From: Sphingomonas sp. dw_22 | Lineage (GTDB): Bacteria; Pseudomonadota; Alphaproteobacteria; Sphingomonadales; Sphingomonadaceae | NCBI RefSeq assembly: GCF_018449795.1 | Contig: NZ_JAAVVE010000008.1 | Location: 1-64,000 of the forward strand | Length of the DNA stretch: 64,000 nt | Direction of reading: 5' to 3' | Notes under the pieces: generated by a model | The model's input: the letters and a program-made list of their open reading frames with translations, nothing else | What the model was told of the DNA's origin: nothing | Databases searched by the model: none | Shown here: positions 18,005-25,402 of the stretch, piece by piece | How the letters are laid out: every line of letters starts with the position of its first letter | Numbering within the stretch: position 1 is the first letter of the stretch | Made by a program: the position numbers and the translations under genes

Positions 18005-18939
18005 GCAGCAACCCCTCCTGGCATGAGCGCCTGCTCGGCGGCTTCCGCAAGACGTCCGACCGGCTGCTCGGCAATCTCGCCGGCCTCAGCCTCGCGCGGC
18101 TCGACGAAGCGACGCTCGACGAAATCGAGGAAGCGCTGATCGCTTCCGATCTCGGCCCCGCCACCGCCGCCCGCGTTCGCGCGCGCCTCGCCGAGGGGCA
18201 GTTCGAGCGCAACCTGGAGGAGCTCGGCATCCGCCTGATCGTCGCGGACGAAGTCGCCAAGACGCTCGAGCCCGTCGCCAAGCCGCTGGAGATCGAGGCA
18301 TTCCCCCGCCCCCAGGTGATCCTGGTGATCGGCGTCAACGGATCGGGCAAGACCACCACCATCGCCAAGCTCGCCAACCAGCTCCTCGACCAAGACTATA
18401 GCGTGATGCTGGCGGCCGGCGACACGTTCCGCGCCGCCGCGATCGGGCAGCTCCGCACCTGGGCTGAGCGGATCGGCGTGCCGATCGTCTCGGGCGCCGA
18501 GGGCGGCGACGCTGCCGGCATCGTGTTCGAAGCGGTCAAGCAGGCCACCGAGAAGGGCATCGACGTGCTGATCGTCGACACTGCCGGACGCCTCCAGAAC
18601 AAGCGCGAGCTGATGGACGAGCTCGCCAAGATCCGCCGCGTCCTCGGCCGCCTCAATCCTGCGAGCCCGCACGACGTGGTGCTCGTGCTCGACGCGACCA
18701 CCGGCCAGAACGCGCTCAGCCAGATCGAGGTGTTCAAGGAAGTCGCCGGCGTCACCGGCCTCGTCATGACCAAGCTCGACGGCACCGCACGCGGCGGCGT
18801 GCTGGTGGCGGCGGCCGAAAAATACGGCCTGCCCATCCACGCGATCGGCGTCGGCGAGAAGGTCGACGATCTCCGCCCGTTCGATGCGCAGGAGGTTGCG
18901 CGGATCATCGCCGGCGTGGAAGGAGCTGCCAATGGCTGA
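18001..18939 (+). CDS. ftsY: Signal recognition particle receptor FtsY
   Basis: FtsY is the membrane-associated GTPase that docks SRP-ribosome complexes at SecYEG. The 312-residue product lacks the long acidic A domain of E. coli FtsY and starts directly with the NG domain; Walker A is GVNGSGKTTT (about residue 110), followed by DTFRAAA, DTAGRLQNK and TKLDGTARGG. The gene overlaps mtaB by 4 bp upstream and ispZ by 8 bp downstream, forming a compact operon. Confidence 0.96.
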   Translation: MSSNPSWHERLLGGFRKTSDRLLGNLAGLSLARLDEATLDEIEEALIASDLGPATAARVRARLAEGQFERNLEELGIRLIVADEVAKTLEPVAKPLEIEAFPRPQVILVIGVNGSGKTTTIAKLANQLLDQDYSVMLAAGDTFRAAAIGQLRTWAERIGVPIVSGAEGGDAAGIVFEAVKQATEKGIDVLIVDTAGRLQNKRELMDELAKIRRVLGRLNPASPHDVVLVLDATTGQNALSQIEVFKEVAGVTGLVMTKLDGTARGGVLVAAAEKYGLPIHAIGVGEKVDDLRPFDAQEVARIIAGVEGAANG

Positions 18940-19552
18940 CAATTCCAAGCCCGCCGTATCGCCGGGCCTCCGCATGGCGATCGATTTCGGTCCGCTGATC
19001 GTGTTCTTCGCGGTCAACAGTCTTGCGTCCGGCCCGCAGATCGCCCGCATCCTCACCGCCACGGTCGCCTTCATGGTGGCGATGGTGGTGGCGATGGCGC
19101 TGTCGTGGTGGCGTGCGCGGCACATCTCGCCGATGCTGTGGATCACCGGCCTGCTGGTGCTCGTGTTCGGCGGGCTGACGCTCTATTATCACGACCAGAC
19201 CTTCATCCAGGTCAAGCCGACGATCGTCTACGTCATGTTCGCGGTAATCCTGGGCTATGGCCTGATCGCCAACAAGCCGCTGCTCCAGATGCTGCTCGAA
19301 TCCGCCTATCCCGGCCTTTCGGCCAAGGGCTGGCGCCTGCTGACGATCAACTGGACCGGATTCTTCGCCGCCGCCGCGCTGCTCAACGAAGTCATGCGCC
19401 ACCTGCTCGACTGGGATCGCTGGGTGCTGTTCAAGGCCTGGGGCATGATCCCGCTGACGCTCGTCTTCGCGATGCTCAACATCCCGATGCTGCTCAAGCA
19501 CGGCCTCCAGCTCGAAAAGCCCGAAGACGCCCCGCTGCCGCCAGAAGGCTAA
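18932..19552 (+). CDS. ispZ: Inner-membrane septation protein A (YciB/IspZ)
   Basis: The 206-residue polytopic protein has five to six hydrophobic segments and family motifs such as DFGPLIVFF, NKPLLQMLLE and LNEVMRHLL. YciB proteins interact with cell-elongation and division components; their exact role is unresolved. The ATG at 18932 is inside the end of ftsY (ATGGCTGA), typical translational coupling. It is the last gene of mtaB-ftsY-ispZ. Confidence 0.9.
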   Translation: MADNSKPAVSPGLRMAIDFGPLIVFFAVNSLASGPQIARILTATVAFMVAMVVAMALSWWRARHISPMLWITGLLVLVFGGLTLYYHDQTFIQVKPTIVYVMFAVILGYGLIANKPLLQMLLESAYPGLSAKGWRLLTINWTGFFAAAALLNEVMRHLLDWDRWVLFKAWGMIPLTLVFAMLNIPMLLKHGLQLEKPEDAPLPPEG

Positions 19553-19597
19553 GCTGAGCGACATTCAGAATTATGGGGCGCTGACCACAACTGGGTC

Positions 19598-19705
19598 GTC
19601 ACCCCGGCCGAAGTGCCGGGGTCTACTGTGCGGCTGGGAGAGCGCCTCGAGCCTCTAGCCGCTCTCTCGCGGATAAGTAGACCCCGGCACTTTGGCCGGG
19701 GTGAC
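19598..19705. repeat. 108-bp nested-palindrome repeat, family B copy 1
   Basis: The terminal arms are long near-perfect complements beginning GTCACCCCGGCCGAAGTG; each arm is itself a hairpin (CCCCGGC..GCCGGGG), and an inner hairpin (GGGAGAGC/GCTCTC) fills the centre. Copies at 47536-47643 and 52638-52745 have exactly the same 108-bp length. In this copy the right arm has a T where the others have C (CACTTTGG). Confidence 0.85.
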
Positions 19706-19774
19706 GACGGAGGAGTACCGGCACGCCTCCGTGCCGAGTGATCGATCCGCGCCAAGACCCGAGGAACTGCACAG

Positions 19775-19818
19775 AAAAAAGGGGCGGCGGGCCATGGCAT
19801 GGCCCGCCGCCCCTTTTT
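19775..19818 (-). terminator. Strong terminator of sodB
   Basis: Arms GGGGCGGCGGGCCA / TGGCCCGCCGCCCC with a 5-base loop are flanked by A runs on one side and T runs on the other, so the stem can be extended and works in both directions. It lies 17 bp past the sodB stop codon. Confidence 0.85.
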
Positions 19819-19835
19819 CTTGGATATTGTCGGGA

Positions 19836-20456
19836 TCAGCCCTGGTCGGCCCGGCTCGCGCCTTCGCCGTCGAGGTTCTGGGCCACGAATTCCCAGTTCA
19901 CCAGATTGTTGAGCAGCGTGTCCACGAACACCGGACGCGCATTGCGATAGTCGATGTAATAGGCGTGTTCCCACACGTCGATCGTCAGCAGCGGCGTCAC
20001 GCCGTGCGCCACCGGCGAATCGCCGTCGTGGAACGACGTGACCTTGAGCTTGCCGTCCTCGAGCACCAGCCAGCCCCAGCCGCTCGCGAAATGGCCGACG
20101 GACTCCGCCTTCAGCTTCTCGACCAGCGCTTCCTGGCTGCCGAAACCCTCGGCGATCAGTTCGGCCAGCTTGCCGGTCGGCGCCTGCTTCTCCGGCGAGA
20201 GGCACTGCCAGAAGAAGCTGTGGTTCCAGATCTGCGAGCTGTTGTTGAAAAGGCCCTTGTTGCCCTTTTCCTTGGCATATTTGATGACGTCGGTCAGCTT
20301 GGCGCCCGCCAGTTCGGGGATGTCGGCCACCAGCTTGTTGGCGTTGTCGACATATGCCTTGTGGTGCTTGCCATAGTGGAAATCGAGCGTCTCGGCCGAC
20401 ATGTGCGGCGCCAGCGCATCCTTGGCATAGGGCAGTTCGGGAAGTTCGAAGGCCAT
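19836..20456 (-). CDS. sodB: Superoxide dismutase, Fe/Mn family
   Basis: The 206-residue enzyme dismutates superoxide in the cytoplasm. Metal ligands are visible as His27 (DFHYGKHH), His79 (IWNHSFFW), Asp160 and His164 (TIDVWEHAYY). Overall it resembles the iron-type enzymes common in alphaproteobacteria, but the metal cannot be fixed from sequence. The ATG at 20456 (MAFELPELPY) is the family start; longer in-frame extensions have no family similarity. It is a single gene with its own terminator. Confidence 0.95.
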   Translation of the reverse strand: MAFELPELPYAKDALAPHMSAETLDFHYGKHHKAYVDNANKLVADIPELAGAKLTDVIKYAKEKGNKGLFNNSSQIWNHSFFWQCLSPEKQAPTGKLAELIAEGFGSQEALVEKLKAESVGHFASGWGWLVLEDGKLKVTSFHDGDSPVAHGVTPLLTIDVWEHAYYIDYRNARPVFVDTLLNNLVNWEFVAQNLDGEGASRADQG

Positions 20457-20612
20457 TTTTGGATACTCCGTCCGGGGTTTCGTCCGCCCAACGATCGGCC
20501 GGGCTTGCAGGTCCGCCCTAGCGCCGAAAAGGCGCGCCTGTCCCGCAAAAATCATTGCAGGCGGCAAACGAATTTTCCGAACACGTCCAGCGAACCCAGG
20601 CGATCAATGCGA

Positions 20613-21641
20613 TCAGCCCCCCGCCCCCAGCAGTTCGTGCCGCTTGAGCGCATGGCGGAGCTGGTCATAGGTCAGCCCCAGCGCCTCGGCGGTGGTGCGC
20701 TGGTTGAAGCGGTGCTCGGCCAGCGCGCGCGACAGCAATTCGCGCTCGAACCGCGCCACCCGCGTCTTGAAGTCCGCCGGGCCGTCAAGCGCCGGCATCG
20801 CGGGCGCAGCCTCCACCGCGGCGGGCGCGGAAGCCGCCGGAGTGGCCGCGCCCTGCGCCGTCCGCGGCCGATAGGGCGACTGGAACGGATCGATCTCGAT
20901 CGCGTCGATCGGCCCGTCATGCTCCCAGCGATAGACCGCGCGCTCCACCACGTTGCGCAGCTCGCGGACATTGCCCGGCCAGTCATAGTTCTGGAGGATA
21001 TCGAGCGCGTTCGGCCCCCAGCCCGGCCAGTCGACCCGGCCGATCTCGGACGCCATGCGCCGCCCATAGAATTCGGCCAGCACCTCCACGTCGCCCGTCC
21101 GGTGCCTGAGCGGCGGCAATGTCACCACCTCGAAGCTCAGCCGGTCGAGCAGGTCGGCGCGGAACGTCCCCTTCTCCACCCGCTCGGGCAGATGCTCGTT
21201 GGTCGCCGCGACGATGCGCACATCGACCCGGATCGGCCGCGACGAGCCGATCCGCGTGACCTCGCCATATTCCACCGCGCGCAGCAGCCGCTCCTGCGCG
21301 CCCATCGAGAGCGTGCCGAGCTCGTCGAGGAACAAGGTGCCGCCATCGGCCTCCTCGAACCGCCCCGTCCGCGCCTTGGTCGCGCCGGTGAAGGCACCCG
21401 CCTCGTGCCCGAACAGCTCGGCCTCGATCAGCGTCTCGGGCAAAGCCGCGCAGTTCATCACCACCAGCGCCTGATCCCAGCGCGGGCTCAACCGGTGCAG
21501 GCGCTCGGCCACCAGCTCCTTGCCGGTCCCGCGCTCGCCGATGACGAGCACCGGCCGATCGAGCGCGGCCGCCCGGCTCGCGCGTTCGAGGGCGTCGAGA
21601 AAGGCCGGCGACTGGCCGATGACATGCGTTGCGCGTTCCAC
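20613..21641 (-). CDS. pspF: Sigma-54-dependent activator PspF
   Basis: PspF is the bacterial enhancer-binding ATPase that activates the psp operon and is held inactive by PspA. The 342-residue product has no sensory domain, starts almost at the AAA+ domain (Walker A GERGTGKE at 35-42, sigma-54 contact loop GAFTGA at 82-87), and ends in a Fis-type helix-turn-helix ([21 protein letters not shown]). The GTG at 21641 was chosen because AAGGA precedes it at good spacing; an in-frame TTG at 21677 would add 12 residues. It is divergent from the psp operon. Confidence 0.92.
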   Translation of the reverse strand: MERATHVIGQSPAFLDALERASRAAALDRPVLVIGERGTGKELVAERLHRLSPRWDQALVVMNCAALPETLIEAELFGHEAGAFTGATKARTGRFEEADGGTLFLDELGTLSMGAQERLLRAVEYGEVTRIGSSRPIRVDVRIVAATNEHLPERVEKGTFRADLLDRLSFEVVTLPPLRHRTGDVEVLAEFYGRRMASEIGRVDWPGWGPNALDILQNYDWPGNVRELRNVVERAVYRWEHDGPIDAIEIDPFQSPYRPRTAQGAATPAASAPAAVEAAPAMPALDGPADFKTRVARFERELLSRALAEHRFNQRTTAEALGLTYDQLRHALKRHELLGAGG

Positions 21642-21696
21642 ACCAAATCCTTGGCGAATTTTCCCAATTGTTGGCAAGGAAATTTTGCAGCCCTCA

Positions 21697-21758
21697 CCGC
21701 CGAAAAGCCGGAAAACGGCGGAAAACCGTGAGTTTCAAAAACTGGCACGGCTTCTGCA
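21697..21758 (+). promoter_or_regulatory. Sigma-54 promoter of the psp operon with possible PspF site
   Basis: CTGGCACGGCTTCTGCA places GG at 21744-21745 and GC at 21756-21757, the exact GG-N10-GC geometry of a -24/-12 promoter. Upstream, CCGCCG (21697-21702) and CGGCGG (21716-21721) form an inverted repeat with a 13-bp centre that could be a PspF enhancer site. The promoter match is strong; the enhancer is an inference from position. Confidence 0.85.
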
Positions 21759-21818
21759 GAGCTGTGAGCAAGCCCGATGACGGGCCACGAAACAAGCCAA
21801 GGTTCAAGGAAAAAGACC

Positions 21819-21926
21819 ATGACCTACCAAGCCGCCACGCTTCGCAATGCCTTTGTCGCAGTCGCCTTCACCTTCCTCGCCAGCGCCATCTTCATGGCCG
21901 GCGCGGTCGGCCCCGCGATCGCCTGA
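21819..21926 (+). CDS. 35-residue single-TM peptide, first gene after the psp promoter
   Basis: An ATG at 21819 preceded by AAGGA opens a 35-codon frame. The product starts MTYQAATLRNAF and continues with one hydrophobic segment of about 22 residues (VAVAFTFLASAIFMAGAV). It begins about 60 bp after the sigma-54 promoter and ends 109 bp before pspA. Its good ribosome-binding site, membrane-segment composition and position support a real small protein; I do not recognise its family. Confidence 0.6.
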   Translation: MTYQAATLRNAFVAVAFTFLASAIFMAGAVGPAIA

Positions 21927-21972
21927 GGCGCCACGAGGTCTCCCCATCTCACCTCCCTCGGTGAGAAGGGCC

Positions 21973-22008
21973 CCGCCGGAAGGGGTACCCCCTAACCCCT
22001 TCCGGCGG
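21973..22008 (+). other. Perfect hairpin between small ORF and pspA
   Basis: CCGCCGGAAGGGGT and its exact complement are separated by 8 bases. No T run follows, so it is not a classical terminator. In the psp transcript it lies 27 bp before the pspA ATG and could act in RNA processing, stability or partial termination. It resembles the intergenic palindromes elsewhere in the window. Confidence 0.6.
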
Positions 22009-22035
22009 TAACCAAAGTACGAAGGAGTTCATCAA

Positions 22036-22704
22036 ATGGGCATTTTTTCGCGAACCCGGGACATCATCGCCGCCAACGTCACCGACCTGCTCGACAAGGC
22101 GGAAGACCCTGCCAAGATGATCCGCATGATCATCCTCGAGATGGAGGAGACGCTGGTCGAGGTCCGCGCCAGCGCGGCGCGCACCATCGCCGACCAGAAG
22201 GAGATGCGCCGCCACATCGTGAAGCTCGAAAAGCTCCAGGAGAGCTGGACCGAGAAGGCCGAGCTGGCGCTGTCGAAGGGCCGCGAGGATCTCGCCAAGG
22301 CCGCCCTGGTCGAGAAGCAGAAGGCCGGCGACATGTGCGACCAGCTCGCCCAGGAGATCGCGGTGCTCGACGAGACGCTGAAGGCTTCGGAGGAGGACAT
22401 CGCCAAGCTCCAGAACAAGCTGCGCGAGGCCCGCACCCGCCAGAACTCGATCGTCGCCCGGCTGGAGAGCGCGAACAACCGCGTCCGCCTGCGGGAGATG
22501 ACCAACGGCACGAAGATGCAGGACGCCTTCTCGCGCTTCGACGTCCTCGAACGCCGGGTCGATTTCGCCGAAGGCCGCGCCGAAGCGGCCGGCCTGGGCG
22601 GCGCGCCCAAGACGCTGGAGGAGGAAATCGCCGAGCTCCGTTCGTCGGAGAAGGTCGATGCCGAGCTCGAAGCGCTGAAGGCACGCCTGGGCAAGGGAGC
22701 CTGA
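22036..22704 (+). CDS. pspA: Phage shock protein PspA
   Basis: PspA is an ESCRT-III-like coiled-coil protein that coats damaged inner membrane and inhibits PspF. The 222-residue product starts with the amphipathic membrane helix MGIFSRTRDIIAANVTDLLD, then DPAKMIRMIILEMEETL, and is helical throughout with the usual length. GGAG precedes the ATG. It is the first long gene of the operon, followed by pspB after 3 bp. Confidence 0.95.
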   Translation: MGIFSRTRDIIAANVTDLLDKAEDPAKMIRMIILEMEETLVEVRASAARTIADQKEMRRHIVKLEKLQESWTEKAELALSKGREDLAKAALVEKQKAGDMCDQLAQEIAVLDETLKASEEDIAKLQNKLREARTRQNSIVARLESANNRVRLREMTNGTKMQDAFSRFDVLERRVDFAEGRAEAAGLGGAPKTLEEEIAELRSSEKVDAELEALKARLGKGA

Positions 22705-22707
22705 TCG

Positions 22708-22983
22708 ATGGAAGACGTGCTCGGCATCCTCGTCGGTGCGCTCGCTGTCGTCATCCTCTTCCTGGGCCTGCCGTGGCTGATCTTCCACTACATCACCAAG
22801 TGGAAGCAGGCCGCATCGCTGACCGGAGAGGATGAGAAGCTCCTCGACGAACTCCACTACACGGCCCGCCGGCTGGAAGAGCGGCTCACGACGATCGAGC
22901 GGATCATCGCCGCCGACAATCCCGACTTCCGTCCCAGCCAGTCCACGGAGCCTTCGCCCTACGACCTCAGCAGGAGGAACTAA
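22708..22983 (+). CDS. pspB: Phage shock protein PspB
   Basis: The 91-residue product has one N-terminal membrane segment (about residues 5-27), then a basic-amphipathic region and a coiled coil with RRLEERLTTIERI. PspB and PspC sense envelope damage and recruit PspA away from PspF. E. coli PspB is about 74 residues; this one has a longer tail. The LEERL-x3-ERI motif recurs in four downstream proteins and, weakly, at the end of PspC. Confidence 0.88.
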   Translation: MEDVLGILVGALAVVILFLGLPWLIFHYITKWKQAASLTGEDEKLLDELHYTARRLEERLTTIERIIAADNPDFRPSQSTEPSPYDLSRRN

Positions 22984-22984
22984 G

Positions 22985-23362
22985 ATGTCCGCCAGCCGCA
23001 CCAAATTCTATCTCGACAAGCAGAATGCCAAATGGTCGGGCGTGTGTGCCGGGATCGCCGATTATACCGGCATCGACGTGACCTGGGTGCGGGTGGGCGC
23101 AGTGCTGCTCACCTTCGCCACCAGCGGATGGCCGCTGATCGCCTATTTCGTGATCGCCTGGATCGCGAATCCCAAGCCGACCGGGCTCTACGATACGCCG
23201 GAAGACGCCAAGTTCTGGCAAGGCGTGCGATCGAACCCCAAGCGCTCGGCACATGCGGTCCGCTCGACCTTCCGCGACATCGATCGCCGGCTCGCCGACA
23301 TCGAGATGTACTATACGAGCCGCAACACGCGCCTCGCCGACGAGATCGACAGCCTGCGCTGA
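22985..23362 (+). CDS. pspC: Phage shock protein PspC
   Basis: The 125-residue product has the PspC domain (WSGVCAGIADYTGIDVTWVR followed by a membrane segment) in its first 60 residues. Its C-terminal tail, RRLADIEMYY then RLADEIDSLR, matches the tail motif of the small downstream proteins (AREIDALR, ADEIEKLRD, DAEIEKLRD). This suggests a common interaction surface. It starts 1 bp after pspB. Confidence 0.88.
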   Translation: MSASRTKFYLDKQNAKWSGVCAGIADYTGIDVTWVRVGAVLLTFATSGWPLIAYFVIAWIANPKPTGLYDTPEDAKFWQGVRSNPKRSAHAVRSTFRDIDRRLADIEMYYTSRNTRLADEIDSLR

Positions 23363-23391
23363 GGCGCAGGCGGTCAACAGGGAGGAAACCC

Positions 23392-23679
23392 ATGCAGGAT
23401 GGAATGATCTTCGTGGTGCTCCTGGTCGGGATTTCGACCATGGGCTGGCTGGCCAACAACTGGATCCGTGCCCGGCACGGCTACCCGGTCGAGAATGAGT
23501 GGAAGGGCACGACCGCCAAGGGCGACCCCGATGCCGAGCGCAGGATCGAGCTTCTCTCCTCGGAGAACGAGCGCCTCACCGGCCAGATCTCGCGCCTGGA
23601 GGAACGGATCTCGGTCCTGGAACGGATCGCCACCGATCCCGCCGAGCGCACCGCCCGCGAAATCGACGCGCTGCGCTGA
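23392..23679 (+). CDS. PspB-like single-TM coiled-coil protein 1
   Basis: The 95-residue product has an N-terminal membrane segment (IFVVLLVGISTMGWLANNW) and a C-terminal coil with SRLEERISVLERIATD and the end motif AREIDALR. The layout matches PspB. GGAGG precedes the ATG at 23392. It belongs to the psp operon by spacing and direction. No function is established; a PspB-like partner of PspA or PspC is inferred. Confidence 0.75.
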   Translation: MQDGMIFVVLLVGISTMGWLANNWIRARHGYPVENEWKGTTAKGDPDAERRIELLSSENERLTGQISRLEERISVLERIATDPAERTAREIDALR

Positions 23680-23693
23680 GAAAGGAGTTCGAC

Positions 23694-23960
23694 ATGATTA
23701 ACCCCCTGCTCATCCCCATCCTCGGCATCTCCTGCGGACTGCTCGCCATCATCGGCGGCGTGTTCATCAAGCCCTGGCTCGCGCTCCAGCAGCGCAAGAT
23801 GGAGCTCGAAGCCCAGATGGTCGCCGAAAAGGCCGCCCAATATGCCGCCCAGACCGAACGGCTCGAACAGCGGGTCCGGGTGCTCGAACGAATCGTGACC
23901 GACCGCGGCATCGACGTCGCGGATGAAATCGAAAAGCTGCGCGACGCGCCGCTCAACTAA
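23694..23960 (+). CDS. PspB-like single-TM coiled-coil protein 2
   Basis: The 88-residue product has an N-terminal membrane segment (LLIPILGISCGLLAIIGGVF) and a coil with RLEQRVRVLERIVTD and the end motif ADEIEKLRD. AAAGGAG precedes the ATG at 23694, 14 bp after the preceding gene. It appears to be a paralogue of the neighbouring small psp proteins. Confidence 0.75.
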   Translation: MINPLLIPILGISCGLLAIIGGVFIKPWLALQQRKMELEAQMVAEKAAQYAAQTERLEQRVRVLERIVTDRGIDVADEIEKLRDAPLN

Positions 23961-23972
23961 AAGGATAGTCCC

Positions 23973-24098
23973 ATGATCGTTTTGTTCGCAGTGCTGACGG
24001 CACTGTGCGGGGGGTCTATTGCCCTCGCGGAAAGCCGCGATCGCCCCCGCCGCCGCGCAGAGCGCACGGCCCGGCTCGCAGCCCAGCAATCGAACTGA
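23973..24098 (+). CDS. 41-residue psp-operon membrane peptide
   Basis: An ATG at 23973, preceded by AAAGGA and 12 bp after the previous gene, opens a 41-codon frame. The product is a hydrophobic N-terminus (MIVLFAVLTALCGGSIALAE) followed by an arginine-rich tail (RDRPRRRAERTARLAAQ). It could be a single-TM peptide or carry a signal sequence. Position and ribosome-binding site support expression; it lacks the LExR coil motif of its neighbours. Confidence 0.5.
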   Translation: MIVLFAVLTALCGGSIALAESRDRPRRRAERTARLAAQQSN

Positions 24099-24134
24099 GC
24101 GCCGCCGCGCTCGCACAAGAGGGAGGAAGGCCAG

Positions 24135-24404
24135 ATGAACCCGTTCGAAATGGTCGTCGCGATCATCGTGGTAGTGACGATCGGGCGCGTGCTCACGGCC
24201 CGCTACGGTGTCCACAAGGACAAGCACGGCAACGAATATCTCCGCGCCGACCCCGCGGAAGCCGCCGAGAATGCCCGGCTCCGCGAAGAGCTCCGCTCGC
24301 TGAAAGAGCGGGTCCAGGTGCTGGAGCGCGTGATTACCGACAACAACAGCAGCCTGCGTCTCGATGCCGAGATCGAAAAGCTGCGCGACAACAACCGCGC
24401 CTGA
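24135..24404 (+). CDS. PspB-like single-TM coiled-coil protein 3
   Basis: The 89-residue product has an N-terminal membrane segment (MVVAIIVVVTIGRVL), a charged linker, and a coil with SLKERVQVLERVITDN and the end motif DAEIEKLRD. GGAGG lies upstream. The end motif is almost identical to that of protein 2, arguing for duplication within the operon. Confidence 0.75.
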   Translation: MNPFEMVVAIIVVVTIGRVLTARYGVHKDKHGNEYLRADPAEAAENARLREELRSLKERVQVLERVITDNNSSLRLDAEIEKLRDNNRA

Positions 24405-24425
24405 TGCGCCCCTGACTAGGGAAAC

Positions 24426-24692
24426 ATGGCAATGACCAACGATCCCAATCTCTATCTCACCCTTGCCGCCTCGGGCCTTGCCGGCCTGGGCATGGTGACG
24501 GCGGCGAGCCTTTCGGGCTGGCGCGGCTGGCTGGCGCTCAAGCACCAGGAGATCACCACCCGCCAGGCCGCCCGCACCGCCGGCGACCAGGAGCCGGCCG
24601 GCATCCCCTCCGCCGCTTCGCGCATCGAGATCGCCGACCTCAAGGAACGCATCCGCAAGCTCGAAGCGATCGCGGCAGGCGTGGATCTCTGA
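24426..24692 (+). CDS. PspB-like single-TM coiled-coil protein 4
   Basis: The 88-residue product has an N-terminal membrane segment (LYLTLAASGLAGLGMVTAAS) and ends with a shorter coil, DLKERIRKLEAIAAG; it lacks the final EIxxLR motif. A second ATG at 24432 is an alternative start. It is the last gene of the psp operon; a family A repeat follows 21 bp later. Confidence 0.7.
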   Translation: MAMTNDPNLYLTLAASGLAGLGMVTAASLSGWRGWLALKHQEITTRQAARTAGDQEPAGIPSAASRIEIADLKERIRKLEAIAAGVDL

Positions 24693-24712
24693 TCCTCGCC
24701 CCAGCCAAAACC

Positions 24713-24793
24713 GTCATCCCGGCGAAGACCGGGATCCGGAGCCAAACAGGGCATCGCTCGTGACTCCTGGATCCCGGCCTTCGCCGGGATGAC
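24713..24793. repeat. 81-bp nested-palindrome repeat, family A copy 2
   Basis: This copy begins GTCATCCCGGCGAAGA and ends CTTCGCCGGGATGAC, with the same length and outer arms as 16637-16717 but a different centre. It lies between the psp operon and sufE and could end the psp transcript. Confidence 0.8.
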
Positions 24794-24850
24794 GATCGAA
24801 GGATCGAAGGGCGGTGGAATTGTCTCGGGCCGGCGCTATAGCCCGCATCC

Positions 24851-25255
24851 ATGCCGAGCCTCGCCGAACTCCAGGACGAATATGAATTCCTCGAAGCCGA
24901 TGATCGCTATCGCCTGCTGATCGATCTCGGCCGCGGCCTGGAGCCGATGCCCGATCCGCTCAAGACCGACGCGACCTTGGTGCGGGGCTGTTCGGCGGCG
25001 GTGTGGGTCTATCCCACCCGCCGCGACGATGGCCGGCTCCATTTCCTGGCCGATTCCAACGCCGCGATCACCAAGGGCATCATCGCCCTCGTCCTGCTGA
25101 CGGTCCAGGATCGCGCCCCCGCCGAGATCCTCGCCACCGACATCGACGCCGCGCTGGCGCCGTTCGACCTGCGCAACCAGCTCAGCTCGAACCGGACCCA
25201 GGGCATCCCCAACATGATCGCCCTCATCCGCGACACCGCCGCGCGCTACGCCTGA
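24851..25255 (+). CDS. sufE: SufE-family sulfur acceptor
   Basis: SufE takes persulfide sulfur from a cysteine desulfurase and passes it to the SufBCD scaffold. The 134-residue product has the conserved reactive cysteine in VRGCSAAVWV (Cys47) and the family length. It is separate from the desulfurase genes at 42-44 kb, and probably a single gene between two repeats. Confidence 0.92.
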   Translation: MPSLAELQDEYEFLEADDRYRLLIDLGRGLEPMPDPLKTDATLVRGCSAAVWVYPTRRDDGRLHFLADSNAAITKGIIALVLLTVQDRAPAEILATDIDAALAPFDLRNQLSSNRTQGIPNMIALIRDTAARYA

Positions 25256-25262
25256 AAGATAG

Positions 25263-25375
25263 CCCTCTCCCGCTTGCGGGAGAGGGTTGGGTGAGGGTTA
25301 AGTGCAATGCACGATCGAATCGCACCTTCATCCGACTCACCCTCACCCCGGCCCTCTCCCGCAAGCGGGAGAGGG
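25263..25375. repeat. Nested-palindrome repeat, family C copy 1
   Basis: Terminal palindromes CCCTCTCCCGC..GCGGGAGAGGG at 25263-25286 and 25352-25375 flank inverted GGGTGAGGGT/ACCCTCACCC segments, so the 113-bp unit can form one long hairpin. A shortened relative is at 34607-34690. It lies between convergent sufE and the secreted-protein gene and may terminate both. Confidence 0.75.
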
Positions 25376-25402
25376 AGAACTATCCGACGGATAAAACAGC
25401 CC

